Shown in pieces: positions 1 to 6,922 of a stretch of DNA of 51,342 nucleotides. The stretch comes from Deltaproteobacteria bacterium UBA1386. Lineage in GTDB: Bacteria; Desulfobacterota; Syntrophorhabdia; Syntrophorhabdales; Syntrophorhabdaceae. Each line of letters begins with the position of its first letter. Within the stretch, counting starts at the first letter, position 1. Both the position numbers and the translations under genes were made by a program. Where the stretch lies: the NCBI GenBank assembly GCA_002305765.1, contig DBQU01000061.1, positions 1-51,342 of the forward strand. Direction: 5' to 3'. Under the pieces are notes generated by a model, which was not told the DNA's origin, made no database searches, and was given only the letters and a program-made list of their open reading frames with translations.

Positions 1-229
1 TGTACTAAATCCATCATAGCTCAAATTGCCATTAGACGGTCGAATTGGAAGGTCGAAGGGGGCCTCAAAAAGGGCGTTCTCGAAATGTGTCCCAGCAACT
101 TCGACGTGGGCTGGAGCAGCTTTGGGTGGTCGGCGCCGTCCTGCTAGTCACAACCGCTGCGGATGATGCGTTCGCCTGTAGGCAACAGGCCACACGAGAA
201 TACAAATGGGGTTCAATCGAGGATTTCAG

Positions 230-691
230 ATGAATCGCTACATTCGCCGCAAGACCCAATGGTTCTCTTGCGCTATACTATATGCCTTCTTGCCTCAAAC
301 CCTCCGCTTCACGTCTTTGGTATGGAAACCGGTGGATGCAGACATTCAGCACCGATTGCGGACATTCGTTATCGAGCTAGTTGCCACTATTTTTCTCCTC
401 ATAGTAGTCAAGAACAGGGCCTGGAGGTATGGATTTCTCTGCGTCTTGATCGCTGAGTCGCTGCTTTTCGCCGCTATCATGCTCAGTACGAGAACTATGT
501 CGGGAGCCGTAGCCGTTGGTGTTCTCTCATTCATTCCACTGATCCCCGCATTGTCCTTCTTTCTGCAATTCCGACGAGCCGAGAATGTCGAAGTCTATGG
601 GGGCGAGTATGAAAGCAAGTGGACTGTTTGGTATCTACTCGGCATTGGCCTACTGATGATAGCTTTGATCTTCTATTTAGGGAGTCTCTGA
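230..691 (+). CDS. Small multi-pass membrane protein, unknown function
   Basis: The product is 153 residues, and I recognise no family. Hydrophobic stretches lie near residues 44-58 (ELVATIFLLIVV), 65-82, 92-110 and 133-150, which suggests three or four membrane segments. I chose the ATG at 230 because a GAGG stands 7 bases upstream; an in-frame ATG at 206 has no such site. The N-terminus is basic (MNRYIRRK). No neighbour on the same strand suggests a role: the next genes are an antisense toxin-antitoxin pair. Bases 1-229 upstream hold no gene that I can support. Confidence 0.6.
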   Translation: MNRYIRRKTQWFSCAILYAFLPQTLRFTSLVWKPVDADIQHRLRTFVIELVATIFLLIVVKNRAWRYGFLCVLIAESLLFAAIMLSTRTMSGAVAVGVLSFIPLIPALSFFLQFRRAENVEVYGGEYESKWTVWYLLGIGLLMIALIFYLGSL

Positions 692-769
692 CGAATCTTG
701 GAGGACACTCAGGAAGAAGGAAGGGTTGTTTTTCGGGGATCAGATATTTGAGGACGCCGCTGGTCCTGT

Positions 770-1054
770 CTAATCCGCAATCCTTTTCTTTCCGATGACC
801 TGATAGACCTTTTTCCTGTGAATGATCCCGAGGATCAGGATATCTTTGTCCTTAACCCGGAACACCACGCGGTAGTCACCGACACGGAGTTTCCAGTATC
901 CCTTCAGGGTTCTCCTGAGGGGTTCGCCGTATTCCTGGGGTGCTGTTAGGAGTCGCGTTTCTATGGCCTCTCTTATCCTCGTGGCCATTCGCTTGTCAAG
1001 TTTGGGGATGCCTTCTGTTTTGACGGATGGATGGTACTTCGGTAGGTACTCCAC
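770..1054 (-). CDS. relE: RelE/ParE-family mRNA interferase toxin
   Basis: This is a 94-residue toxin of a type II toxin-antitoxin pair. RelE-type toxins cleave mRNA on the ribosome or act as related small toxins. The C-terminal half shows the usual RelE core: LRVGDYRVVFRV, a hydrophobic strand (DILILGII), then HRKKVY. This matches the R-(x)-GDYRV...I-x-HRKxVY pattern of the family. The start is the GTG at 1054-1052, one base after the antitoxin stop codon; the reading frame stays open further upstream only as overlap with the antitoxin. Antitoxin-first order and near-overlap fit translational coupling. A weak point is the rather proline- and lysine-rich N-terminus (VEYLPKYHPSVK). Confidence 0.85.
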   Translation of the reverse strand: MEYLPKYHPSVKTEGIPKLDKRMATRIREAIETRLLTAPQEYGEPLRRTLKGYWKLRVGDYRVVFRVKDKDILILGIIHRKKVYQVIGKKRIAD

Positions 1055-1055
1055 A

Positions 1056-1283
1056 TCAGCCCCACACGTCCTCGTGGGTGATGGCCTTTTTCGTATCGAA
1101 GCTCTGTTCCCGGCGTTCGGCGAATGCGGCAAGGGCCAGGTCTTCGCGAAGCTCGATCGCTTCCCTGACGAGGTCCCTGACCACCATGGATCTGGACAGC
1201 CCCTGTCTCTTCGCTATCTCATCCACCGCCGCGTAAAGGGGTTTCTCCAATACCACGTTTACCCGCGCATTCTTTGTCGGCAT
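1056..1283 (-). CDS. Ribbon-helix-helix antitoxin
   Basis: This 75-residue protein is encoded just before the RelE-type toxin. Residues 5-40 fit a ribbon-helix-helix DNA-binding fold: a short strand (RVNVVLEKPLY), helix A (AAVDEIAKRQ), a turn (GLSRS) and helix B (MVVRDLVREAIEL). The acidic, flexible C-terminus (SFDTKKAITHEDVWG) is the usual toxin-binding part. The ATG at 1283 has AAGGAG five bases upstream. Antitoxins of this type repress their own promoter, probably the one at 1304-1332. Confidence 0.85.
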   Translation of the reverse strand: MPTKNARVNVVLEKPLYAAVDEIAKRQGLSRSMVVRDLVREAIELREDLALAAFAERREQSFDTKKAITHEDVWG

Positions 1284-1303
1284 GATAGCTCCTTTCGTCT
1301 GTC

Positions 1304-1332
1304 AGTGTAACACTTATGATACACCACGTCAA
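1304..1332 (-). promoter_or_regulatory. Sigma70-type promoter of the toxin-antitoxin pair
   Basis: Read on the minus strand, TTGACG (1332-1327) and TACACT (1309-1304) are 17 bases apart. The start codon of the antitoxin follows 20 bases downstream, which leaves a short leader with an AAGGAG ribosome site. Confidence 0.6.
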
Positions 1333-1446
1333 GGGAACCTGCAGGACCGGGAGTCAGGGAAGCGCTCGTGGACCAGGCTGTGGAGCGGTAACTTTGGGAC
1401 CCCACACGCTTTCATGCTCCACGACGGAAGAGGGGGGACGCAACGT

Positions 1447-1487
1447 AACCATGCATATTGGAAGTCTATCTTCTAAAATGCATGGTT
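1447..1487. repeat. 10-bp perfect inverted repeat in a gene-free gap
   Basis: AACCATGCAT (1447-1456) is repeated in inverted form as ATGCATGGTT (1478-1487) with a 21-base loop. It is followed by a purine stretch and five T. The gap 1333-1542 has no gene that I can support. The hairpin could be a weak terminator or a protein site. Confidence 0.4.
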
Positions 1488-1542
1488 GAAGGGGATTTTT
1501 GCCCGAAACCGACTCAAACTGTTCCAGGGCGGGTCTTTCCCC

Positions 1543-1578
1543 GTTCAAGCGGTTCAAGCGGTTCAAGCGGCTCAAGCC
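1543..1578. repeat. Four tandem copies of a 9-bp repeat (GTTCAAGCG family)
   Basis: GTTCAAGCG occurs three times in tandem and is followed by the variant GCTCAAGCC. The array ends four bases after the stop codon of the minus-strand Smr gene. The same nonamer recurs near 16613, 33001, 33120, 39320 and 39460, each time against a stop codon. Confidence 0.85.
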
Positions 1579-1582
1579 TTCT

Positions 1583-2263
1583 TCACCCCACTATCCTTAT
1601 CCTCTTCTTCTCCGGCTTGCTTCTCAGGAGGATGTAGGTGGCGCCGGGGCCGCCGTCGGACATTGTGGCGTTGGAGAAGGCGGTTACCCATTTGCGGTGC
1701 ATGGCGCGGAGGATCCATGTTTTCAGGTAGTCCTTGATGGTGGGGTCACGTTTGGACCTCAAGCCCCGGCCGTGGATCACCTTCACGCATCTGAGGCCCT
1801 TCTTGACGGCGTTGCTGAGGAAGTATTCGAAGGTTTCCCGGGCGCCTTCTATGGAGAGGCCGTGGAGGTCTATGACCTGCTGGACGGAGAAATCGCCCTT
1901 GCGGAGTTTCTCCATGATGAGGGGGTTGATGCCTTCGACGTAGCCTTCCATGTATTCGGGGAGGTTGGTGACGTTGATGGTGTTGTGGTCCGTCAGCACT
2001 TCCTGCAAAAGCTTTTCTTCCTCGCTCTCCCTGGAGGGTCCCACGACGGGTGCCGGTCTTTTCGCCTTTACCCTCTTTTCTCCCTGCCGGATCGTTCGCA
2101 CGCCCTCCATCGCCTCGTTGAGGAGGTGCTCGTCGTCCTCGGGTGCACAGACGGTCTCCCTGATTGGGACGGGAGACGCATCCTTCTTCACCTTGATCCG
2201 GTGGTCCTTGAGGAATTGAGAAAGCTCGGAAAAGGGTTTGTTGAGGGAATCGTTGTCATCCAT
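1583..2263 (-). CDS. Smr-domain protein (MutS2 C-terminal-like nuclease domain)
   Basis: The protein has 226 residues. The C-terminal ~85 residues form a small MutS-related (Smr) domain. The key marks are DLHGL near residue 132, VKVIHGRG, and the ending VTAFSNATMSDGGPGATYILLR, which matches the family HG[KR]G and GGxGATxVxLR motifs. Stand-alone Smr proteins are DNA- or RNA-cleaving, often ribosome- or recombination-linked; which of these applies here cannot be told. The N-terminal 100 residues are charged and low in complexity. I prefer the ATG at 2263 because GAAGAG precedes it. A TTG at 2284 would overlap the upstream gene by 8 bases. The gene lies 13 bases behind the upstream gene, so they are probably co-transcribed. 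Confidence 0.8.
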   Translation of the reverse strand: MDDNDSLNKPFSELSQFLKDHRIKVKKDASPVPIRETVCAPEDDEHLLNEAMEGVRTIRQGEKRVKAKRPAPVVGPSRESEEEKLLQEVLTDHNTINVTNLPEYMEGYVEGINPLIMEKLRKGDFSVQQVIDLHGLSIEGARETFEYFLSNAVKKGLRCVKVIHGRGLRSKRDPTIKDYLKTWILRAMHRKWVTAFSNATMSDGGPGATYILLRSKPEKKRIRIVG

Positions 2264-2276
2264 GGACCGGTTCTCT

Positions 2277-2654
2277 TCAGGCAAGTTCCATATCGGTGAC
2301 GGCTACGGTGTAAGTCTCAGCCGTTTCCTGGAAATCGACGAGCTTGACATCGCATGTGCCTTTCTCGCCCGCCTCTACGGCGATCACGTCAGAGTAATCG
2401 GCGAGACGCTGTCCATTCGCGTCGAAGAGCGTGACGACGACGGTGAGGACCGCCTCCTCCTCCCTTTCGTTGACGAGCCAGCCCGACACCTTTGCCCAGA
2501 AGGGGAGGGCGAGAAGACCGCAACAGGGCATGAGGGAAAGGAGAAAGACGTGGCCTTCGAAAGAGATGCCGTCGACACAGGTGATGCCGGTGTATGTGAG
2601 TTCCTTGGTGTCCTGCGGGGTAATGCATCCGATTAGGTTGTTGGTTGCTGTCAT
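2277..2654 (-). CDS. Uncharacterised protein with a possible FxLYD-like beta domain
   Basis: The protein has 125 residues. The first ~60 include a cysteine pair in a hydrophobic patch (SLMPCCGLLALPFW). The second half reads as a beta-sandwich with alternating hydrophobics (VSGWLVNEREEEAVLTVVV, then TLFDANGQRLADYS and VTDMEL). This pattern of 'W-x-V-N ... L-x-V-x-V-x-L-F-D-x-x-G' resembles FxLYD-type domains, but I cannot confirm it. There is no clear signal peptide. The ATG at 2654 is chosen because GGGAG lies seven bases upstream; an earlier in-frame start at 2690 has no ribosome site. The gene is divergent from the ExbB gene. Confidence 0.5.
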   Translation of the reverse strand: MTATNNLIGCITPQDTKELTYTGITCVDGISFEGHVFLLSLMPCCGLLALPFWAKVSGWLVNEREEEAVLTVVVTLFDANGQRLADYSDVIAVEAGEKGTCDVKLVDFQETAETYTVAVTDMELA

Positions 2655-2703
2655 ATTGCCGCTCCCTGCTTCGATCCTCTTATTTACCACAGGAGAAGAA
2701 CTT

Positions 2704-2732
2704 TTGACAACAACCAGTATTTATAATAAATT
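2704..2732 (+). promoter_or_regulatory. Promoter of the ExbB-ExbD-TonB operon, almost no leader
   Basis: TTGACA (2704-2709) is followed 17 bases later by TAAATT (2727-2732). A perfect TATAAT also lies at 2722-2727, but with a poor -35. Either way transcription would begin at about 2734-2740, while the start codon is at 2739. Confidence 0.55.
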
Positions 2733-2738
2733 ACACAC

Positions 2739-3224
2739 ATGCAATGGCTCGGATATGTTGTGGATTACGGGATCATAGGCCTGTTGGGGGTGATGTCTTT
2801 CTTCTCGGTGGCCTTTTTCGTGGAGCGTTACCTTTTTTTCAAAAGGCTCGACATGGCACGGTACGGCAATGACAGGAGAGCGCTGGAGATCGACATCACG
2901 AAGCGGATGTCCGTCATCGCCACCATCGGCAGCAACGCGCCCTACGTCGGCCTCCTCGGCACCGTGCTCGGCATCATGCTCACCTTCTCGACCATAGGCA
3001 GCCAGGGATACGTTGACGCGACGGGGGTGATGTTCGGTCTTGCCCTCGCTCTCAAGGCCACGGCTATCGGTCTTGTCGTGGCCATACCGTCCATTGTCTT
3101 TCACAATTACCTCGTCCGGAAGGTAAAGGTGGCCCTTCTCAGGTGGGATGCCCTGTATGCCGGACAGGACGTGAAAAAAGACGGCGACGTTGTACCCAGG
3201 CCCGTGAAGTCCGCGGGGCTGTAA
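2739..3224 (+). CDS. exbB: ExbB/TolQ-type proton channel protein
   Basis: This 161-residue inner-membrane protein is the channel subunit that uses the proton motive force to energise TonB (or Tol) work across the envelope. Three membrane segments are visible: residues ~8-28 (DYGIIGLLGVMSFFSVAFFVE), ~65-88 in the conserved APYVGLLGTVLGIM block, and ~98-122 (GVMFGLALALKATAIGLVVAIPSIV). The short cytoplasmic loop and small size match the compact ExbB class. ExbD and TonB genes follow at once, so this is a dedicated TonB energiser. No purine-rich ribosome site precedes the ATG, and the predicted transcript starts at or next to it. No TonB-dependent receptor gene is in view. Confidence 0.9.
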   Translation: MQWLGYVVDYGIIGLLGVMSFFSVAFFVERYLFFKRLDMARYGNDRRALEIDITKRMSVIATIGSNAPYVGLLGTVLGIMLTFSTIGSQGYVDATGVMFGLALALKATAIGLVVAIPSIVFHNYLVRKVKVALLRWDALYAGQDVKKDGDVVPRPVKSAGL

Positions 3225-3245
3225 CGAAGAACACCGACTGACACA

Positions 3246-3626
3246 ATGGAAGAGAAAGAGTTCAGCTACATCAACATGGTTCCCTTTATCGACGTCATGC
3301 TCGTCCTTCTCGTCATCGTCCTCATGACGGGGACCTTCGTGGCGACGGGCATAATCCCCGTCGAGCTGCCGAAGGTGTCCCGGACGCAGGAGAAGGCCAT
3401 GAAGACGGGCATCATCGAGATAGACAGAAGCGGCGTCGTCTACTACCAGGCGAAGCGTGTCGACCTCGCGGGCCTGAAGGAATCACTTTCCGGCACCTCC
3501 CGCGAGACCCCGTTCCTCATACGGGCGGACAGGGGTATAGAACTCCAGCGTTTTGTCGAGGTCCTCGAAACGGTGAAGTCCATGGGTTTCAGGAAGGTGA
3601 GCCTCCAGACGGAGGAAGAGAGATGA
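3246..3626 (+). CDS. exbD: ExbD/TolR-type energiser protein
   Basis: The protein has 126 residues and one N-terminal membrane segment (INMVPFIDVMLVLLVIVLMTG, residues ~9-29). The conserved aspartate of the family that carries protons lies in the PFIDVMLVLL stretch (D16). The periplasmic remainder ends with KVSLQTE, typical of ExbD/TolR. It works with ExbB in the inner membrane to drive TonB. Its last four bases overlap the start of the TonB gene (ATGA), so the two are translationally coupled. Confidence 0.92.
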   Translation: MEEKEFSYINMVPFIDVMLVLLVIVLMTGTFVATGIIPVELPKVSRTQEKAMKTGIIEIDRSGVVYYQAKRVDLAGLKESLSGTSRETPFLIRADRGIELQRFVEVLETVKSMGFRKVSLQTEEER

Positions 3627-4381
3627 CCCGGAACCGTCGTGCCGGTTATGTTGTATCTCTTCTGGTGCATATCGCCGTGGCGGCCGCGGTCCTCATCATT
3701 CCCTTCGAGATGGTGGCGCGGCAGAAGAGCATCGTCCTCGATTTCAGCATCGTCAGGGGACCGGGGAACGAGAACGCGGGTGGCGGGGAGAATCACGGTC
3801 CTGCCGGTGGTGAGAAACAGGGCGGTCCACGGGTAAAGCAGCCGGCGCAGCAGGCGAAGAAACCTGTGGTCGATACGCGGAAGACAGAACGGCAGACCGT
3901 TGCCGTCGCTGTCCGTGACGAGGTTTCGGGAGCAAAGAGTTTCACCGGGTCTGACCCACAGGGGCAGGTGACCATGGCCGGTGAGGATTCACCGGGCTCT
4001 CATGCCGGGGTAGTGTCGACGTCCGGGACAGGCGCGACGTCCGGGGGAGGTTCCCCGGGCACCGGAGGCGCCGGCCCGAAGACGCTCAATTACCTCGGTT
4101 CCGGCGGCGCTGACGAGCGGAGCTTCTCCTTCATCCGCGACAGGATCATGCAGGGCATCGTCTATCCGGAGCGTGCGAGGAGAATGGGATGGGAGGGGAG
4201 GGTGACCCTTTCGTTCACCGTCCACGAGAACGGTTCCATCGCTGACGTGAAGGTCGTCGGCAGCTCAGGTTTTTCCGTCCTTGACGAGAGCGCCAGGGAC
4301 TCGGTTGCGAAGACAAATCTCAGGAGAAAGGTACCCGTCCGGCTTGTCGTTCTTTTGCCCGTGGAATACAGGCTTCGTTAG
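3623..4381 (+). CDS. tonB: TonB-family energy transducer
   Basis: The protein has 252 residues. One N-terminal membrane anchor (YVVSLLVHIAVAAAVLIIPF, ~9-28) is followed by a long Gly/Pro/Lys-rich periplasmic spacer. The C-terminal TonB domain spans ~175-252: YPERARRMGWEGRVTLSFTV, then the DVKVVGSSGFSVLDESA stretch and a final PVEYRLR. The spacer is rich in glycine (GTGATSGGGSPGTGGAG) rather than the usual proline-lysine repeats. It is the last gene of the exbB-exbD-tonB operon and couples the inner-membrane motor to outer-membrane transporters encoded elsewhere. Confidence 0.9.
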   Translation: MTRNRRAGYVVSLLVHIAVAAAVLIIPFEMVARQKSIVLDFSIVRGPGNENAGGGENHGPAGGEKQGGPRVKQPAQQAKKPVVDTRKTERQTVAVAVRDEVSGAKSFTGSDPQGQVTMAGEDSPGSHAGVVSTSGTGATSGGGSPGTGGAGPKTLNYLGSGGADERSFSFIRDRIMQGIVYPERARRMGWEGRVTLSFTVHENGSIADVKVVGSSGFSVLDESARDSVAKTNLRRKVPVRLVVLLPVEYRLR

Positions 4382-4428
4382 CGACAGGCCCGCGGCACGC
4401 TCCGCGACAGGACGGATAGAGTGGAATT

Positions 4429-5187
4429 ATGAAGACCATTGAAGATAACCAGTTGATACTCCTTATCTGGCGCGGCAGGAAGTACCTCAAGCGGATAGCT
4501 GCGGACCAGTCGTTCCATGGCAAAGGCGGGATGCTCCGCTACGGCGACCTCATCGGCAAACCCTACGGAATACGCATTGGTGACTACGACATCTTCGAGC
4601 CGACCATCGAGGATATCGTCATGCTCGGCCTCAAGAGGGAGACGCAGATAGTCTTCCCCAAAGAGAGCTTCTTCATCGCCTTCCGGCTGAGCCTCAAGAA
4701 AGGCTCCCGCGTCCTCGAGGTGGGGACGGGCAGCGGCGCCAACACGTACATCATGTCCCACGCGGTGGGGCCTGAAGGTCTCGTCGTTTCTTTCGAGCAG
4801 GAGGAGAGACATTTCAGGAACGCGAAGCGCAACATCGAGCGATTCGGCGAATGGGGGAACGTGGAGCTTCACAACGAGGAGTTTGGCGGCTATCCCGACG
4901 GCGATTTCGACGCCGCATTCATCGACGTGAGGGAGCCCTGGACGGTTCTGGAAAAGGTAAGGGAGGCCGTAAAGGGAAGCGCCCCCATAGGCATGATAGT
5001 GCCCACGGCGAACCAGATATCGGATGCGTTGAAGGCCCTCGAAGAGGGATTCGGCGACACGGAGGTCCTCGAGATCCTCATCAGGAAATACAAGACCGTC
5101 GCCGAACGCGTCCGCCCCACGGACCGCATGATAGCGCACACCGGGTATCTGATTTTCACGCGAAAATTGGATACCGTAGACGGATAA
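4429..5187 (+). CDS. trmI: tRNA (adenine-N1)-methyltransferase, TrmI type
   Basis: The enzyme has 252 residues and uses S-adenosylmethionine to make m1A58 in tRNA. The N-terminal part has the GDLIGKPYG block and 'PKESFFI' typical of TrmI. The SAM-binding motif I is VLEVGTGSG (residues 95-103), followed by an acidic strand-end (VVSFEQEERHF) and the motif IV region DAAFIDVREPW. The length matches bacterial and archaeal TrmI. It is 47 bases downstream of tonB, and I see no functional link to it. It ends against a hairpin-rich repeat. Confidence 0.88.
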   Translation: MKTIEDNQLILLIWRGRKYLKRIAADQSFHGKGGMLRYGDLIGKPYGIRIGDYDIFEPTIEDIVMLGLKRETQIVFPKESFFIAFRLSLKKGSRVLEVGTGSGANTYIMSHAVGPEGLVVSFEQEERHFRNAKRNIERFGEWGNVELHNEEFGGYPDGDFDAAFIDVREPWTVLEKVREAVKGSAPIGMIVPTANQISDALKALEEGFGDTEVLEILIRKYKTVAERVRPTDRMIAHTGYLIFTRKLDTVDG

Positions 5188-5190
5188 AGA

Positions 5191-5315
5191 CGTGGACGGG
5201 CATACGAGTCTGCGTTTCGCGCAAACGGGCATACGCGGTCAAAGAGAAGAAAGAAATCATATCCTTATCCTCGTGTCCTCGTGTGCCCGTTTTTCGCCTA
5301 AGCGAAAGACCTGTC
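5191..5315. repeat. Intergenic hairpin element, copy 1 (CGGGCAYACGAG family)
   Basis: The gap between two convergent genes holds an inverted pair: CGGGCATACGAG (5197-5208) against CTCGTGTGCCCG (5278-5289), 11 of 12 paired. Smaller hairpins lie beside each arm, for example TTTCGC-CTAA-GCGAAA near 5292-5307. The element starts 3 bases after one stop codon and ends 8 bases before the other. A second copy in inverted orientation lies at 19143-19300; 31 of 33 bases agree around 5198-5230. Confidence 0.85.
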
Positions 5316-5323
5316 GTATACGT

Positions 5324-5974
5324 TTATAGGATTACGAATCTCTTGACATACTCCACGATCTCCCGGGGGTCGTCCATTATCTTGAAGATGTCGAGGTCTT
5401 GCTCCAGGATCCTGCTGTGGCTCAGCATCTGGTCCTTCATCCAGTCTATGAGGCCTTTCCAGTAGCATGAATCGTAGAGGATGACGGGGAAGGGACGCAT
5501 CTTCTTCGTCTGGATGAGGGTGACGGCCTCGAAGAACTCATCGAGGGTGCCGAAGCCGCCGGGCATGACGATATAGGCCATGGCGTACTTGAGGAACATT
5601 ACCTTGCGGACGAAGAAGTAGCGGTAGCTCAGCCGGACATTCGCGTAAGGGTTGGGTTTTTGTTCGAAGGGCAACTCGATGTTGATGCCGATGGATTTGG
5701 CCCCTCCGTCCTTCGCGCCCTTGTTGGCCGCCTCCATGACGCCTCCACCTCCGCCGGTGATGATGTTGAAGCCGTTCTTGGCAAGGAGCCTGGCAAGCCC
5801 GTAGGTTCTCTCGTAGAGTTCGTGGCCTTTCTGACAGCGGGCGCTCCCGAAGATGGTTATCGCGGGGCTGATCTCGTTGAGATTCTCGAAACCCTCGACG
5901 AATTCGGCCATGATATGAAAGAGTCTCCATGACTCCTTGAGGGTCATGTCGTCTATGACGTACTGTTTCTCCAT
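5324..5974 (-). CDS. LOG-family nucleotide 5'-monophosphate phosphoribohydrolase
   Basis: The protein has 216 residues in the TIGR00730/LOG family. Members cleave the N-glycosidic bond of nucleoside monophosphates, and some activate cytokinins. Both signature motifs are present: a glycine-rich loop GGGGGVMEAANKGA (residues 74-87) and PGGFGTLDE (138-146), whose Thr and Glu bind the phosphate and act in catalysis. IFGSAR at 41-46 is the usual N-terminal strand. The ATG at 5974 has an AGGGGA ribosome site and a very good promoter upstream. The substrate in this organism is unknown. Confidence 0.88.
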   Translation of the reverse strand: MEKQYVIDDMTLKESWRLFHIMAEFVEGFENLNEISPAITIFGSARCQKGHELYERTYGLARLLAKNGFNIITGGGGGVMEAANKGAKDGGAKSIGINIELPFEQKPNPYANVRLSYRYFFVRKVMFLKYAMAYIVMPGGFGTLDEFFEAVTLIQTKKMRPFPVILYDSCYWKGLIDWMKDQMLSHSRILEQDLDIFKIMDDPREIVEYVKRFVIL

Positions 5975-6013
5975 GCTTTCCCCTTTTTACCTTGAGATTT
6001 TGGGCGCTGACAT

Positions 6014-6042
6014 ATATTATTTAGATACAAATTGCTTGTCAA
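6014..6042 (-). promoter_or_regulatory. Near-consensus sigma70 promoter of the LOG-family gene
   Basis: On the minus strand TTGACA (6042-6037) and TAATAT (6019-6014) are separated by 17 bases. Transcription would start near 6007 and give a leader of about 33 bases. Confidence 0.8.
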
Positions 6043-6053
6043 ATCAAAACGAA

Positions 6054-6872
6054 ATGGGCGAAATACTGGTCGGAACAAGCGGGTTTTCCTTTGATGATTG
6101 GATAGGAGAGGTATACCCGCCCGGCACCAGGAAGCAGGACATGCTGCCCTACTATGTCAACAAGCTGGGATTCAAGGCCCTGGAAGTGAACTACACTTAT
6201 TATTCGATGCCGTCACAGAGGACCATGGAGTCCTTCGCGCGGCGGACCACATCGGATTTCTCCTTCGTCGTGAAGGCGTACAAGGGTATCACCCATTCCG
6301 TTGACGAGAATGTGAGAGAGACGTGCCGCTTTTTCAGGGAGGGCGTCAGGCCCCTGGGAGAGAGCCTGAAGGCGCTTCTCTTCCAGTTCCCTTACATGTT
6401 CCTGCCCACGGACGAGAACATCACCTACCTGCGGAAGATACGGGATGAGTTCGCGGGGTACGAGTCGGTCATCGAATTTCGCAATTCTAAATGGTTCGAA
6501 GAGAGGTATTTCGACCTTCTCAGGGACTTGTCCCTGGGCTTCTGTGTTGTTGACGAACCGAAGCTGAAGGGTCTCATGCCCTTCACGCCGGTCCTTACGT
6601 CGCGGACGGGTTATTTCCGCTTCCATGGGAGGAACAGGGCGTGGTTCAGGGAGCCCGTCGATGTCCGCTATGATTATCTGTACTCGGAGAAGGAATTGAA
6701 GAGCTTCGTGCAGCCCATCGAGGACATCGCCTCGGGTACGGAGGGTACGACCTTCGTCTTCTTTAACAACTGCCACGCGGGCAAGGCGGCCAGGAACGCT
6801 CAAACGATGATCGAACTCTTGCGCGAGAAGCCGTCGTTTGGTCCGGCGGCGCGAACCGCTCCCTCCAACTGA
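6054..6872 (+). CDS. DUF72 (YecE-like) protein
   Basis: The protein has 272 residues and starts with the family's typical ILVGTSGFSFDDWIGEVYPPG. It also has LEVNYTYYSMPSQRTMESFA, a TIM-barrel strand pattern (SFVVKAYKGITH), IEFRNSKWF and the C-terminal FVFFNNCHAGKAARNA. DUF72 proteins are widespread TIM-barrel proteins of undetermined reaction. The ATG at 6054 fits the family start; the open frame runs on upstream to 5937 but would overlap the divergent LOG gene. No clear ribosome site precedes it. Confidence 0.85.
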   Translation: MGEILVGTSGFSFDDWIGEVYPPGTRKQDMLPYYVNKLGFKALEVNYTYYSMPSQRTMESFARRTTSDFSFVVKAYKGITHSVDENVRETCRFFREGVRPLGESLKALLFQFPYMFLPTDENITYLRKIRDEFAGYESVIEFRNSKWFEERYFDLLRDLSLGFCVVDEPKLKGLMPFTPVLTSRTGYFRFHGRNRAWFREPVDVRYDYLYSEKELKSFVQPIEDIASGTEGTTFVFFNNCHAGKAARNAQTMIELLREKPSFGPAARTAPSN

Positions 6873-6922
6873 CGCCGCGAGACGGCATCGTTCACGTTGG
6901 GAGGCACCGACAAGGAGTCGAC

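Noticed and set aside
45..456. Several short frames upstream of and overlapping the first membrane protein
   Set aside because: There is no ribosome site, no motifs, and they overlap a better-supported frame.
1354..1575. Minus-strand frame starting MSRLNRLNRLN
   Set aside because: It is the reverse reading of the nonamer array plus non-coding sequence. It shows no domain and no ribosome site.
1543..1578. Short tandem repeats considered as a CRISPR array
   Set aside because: The units are 9 bases with no spacers, and no cas genes are in the window.
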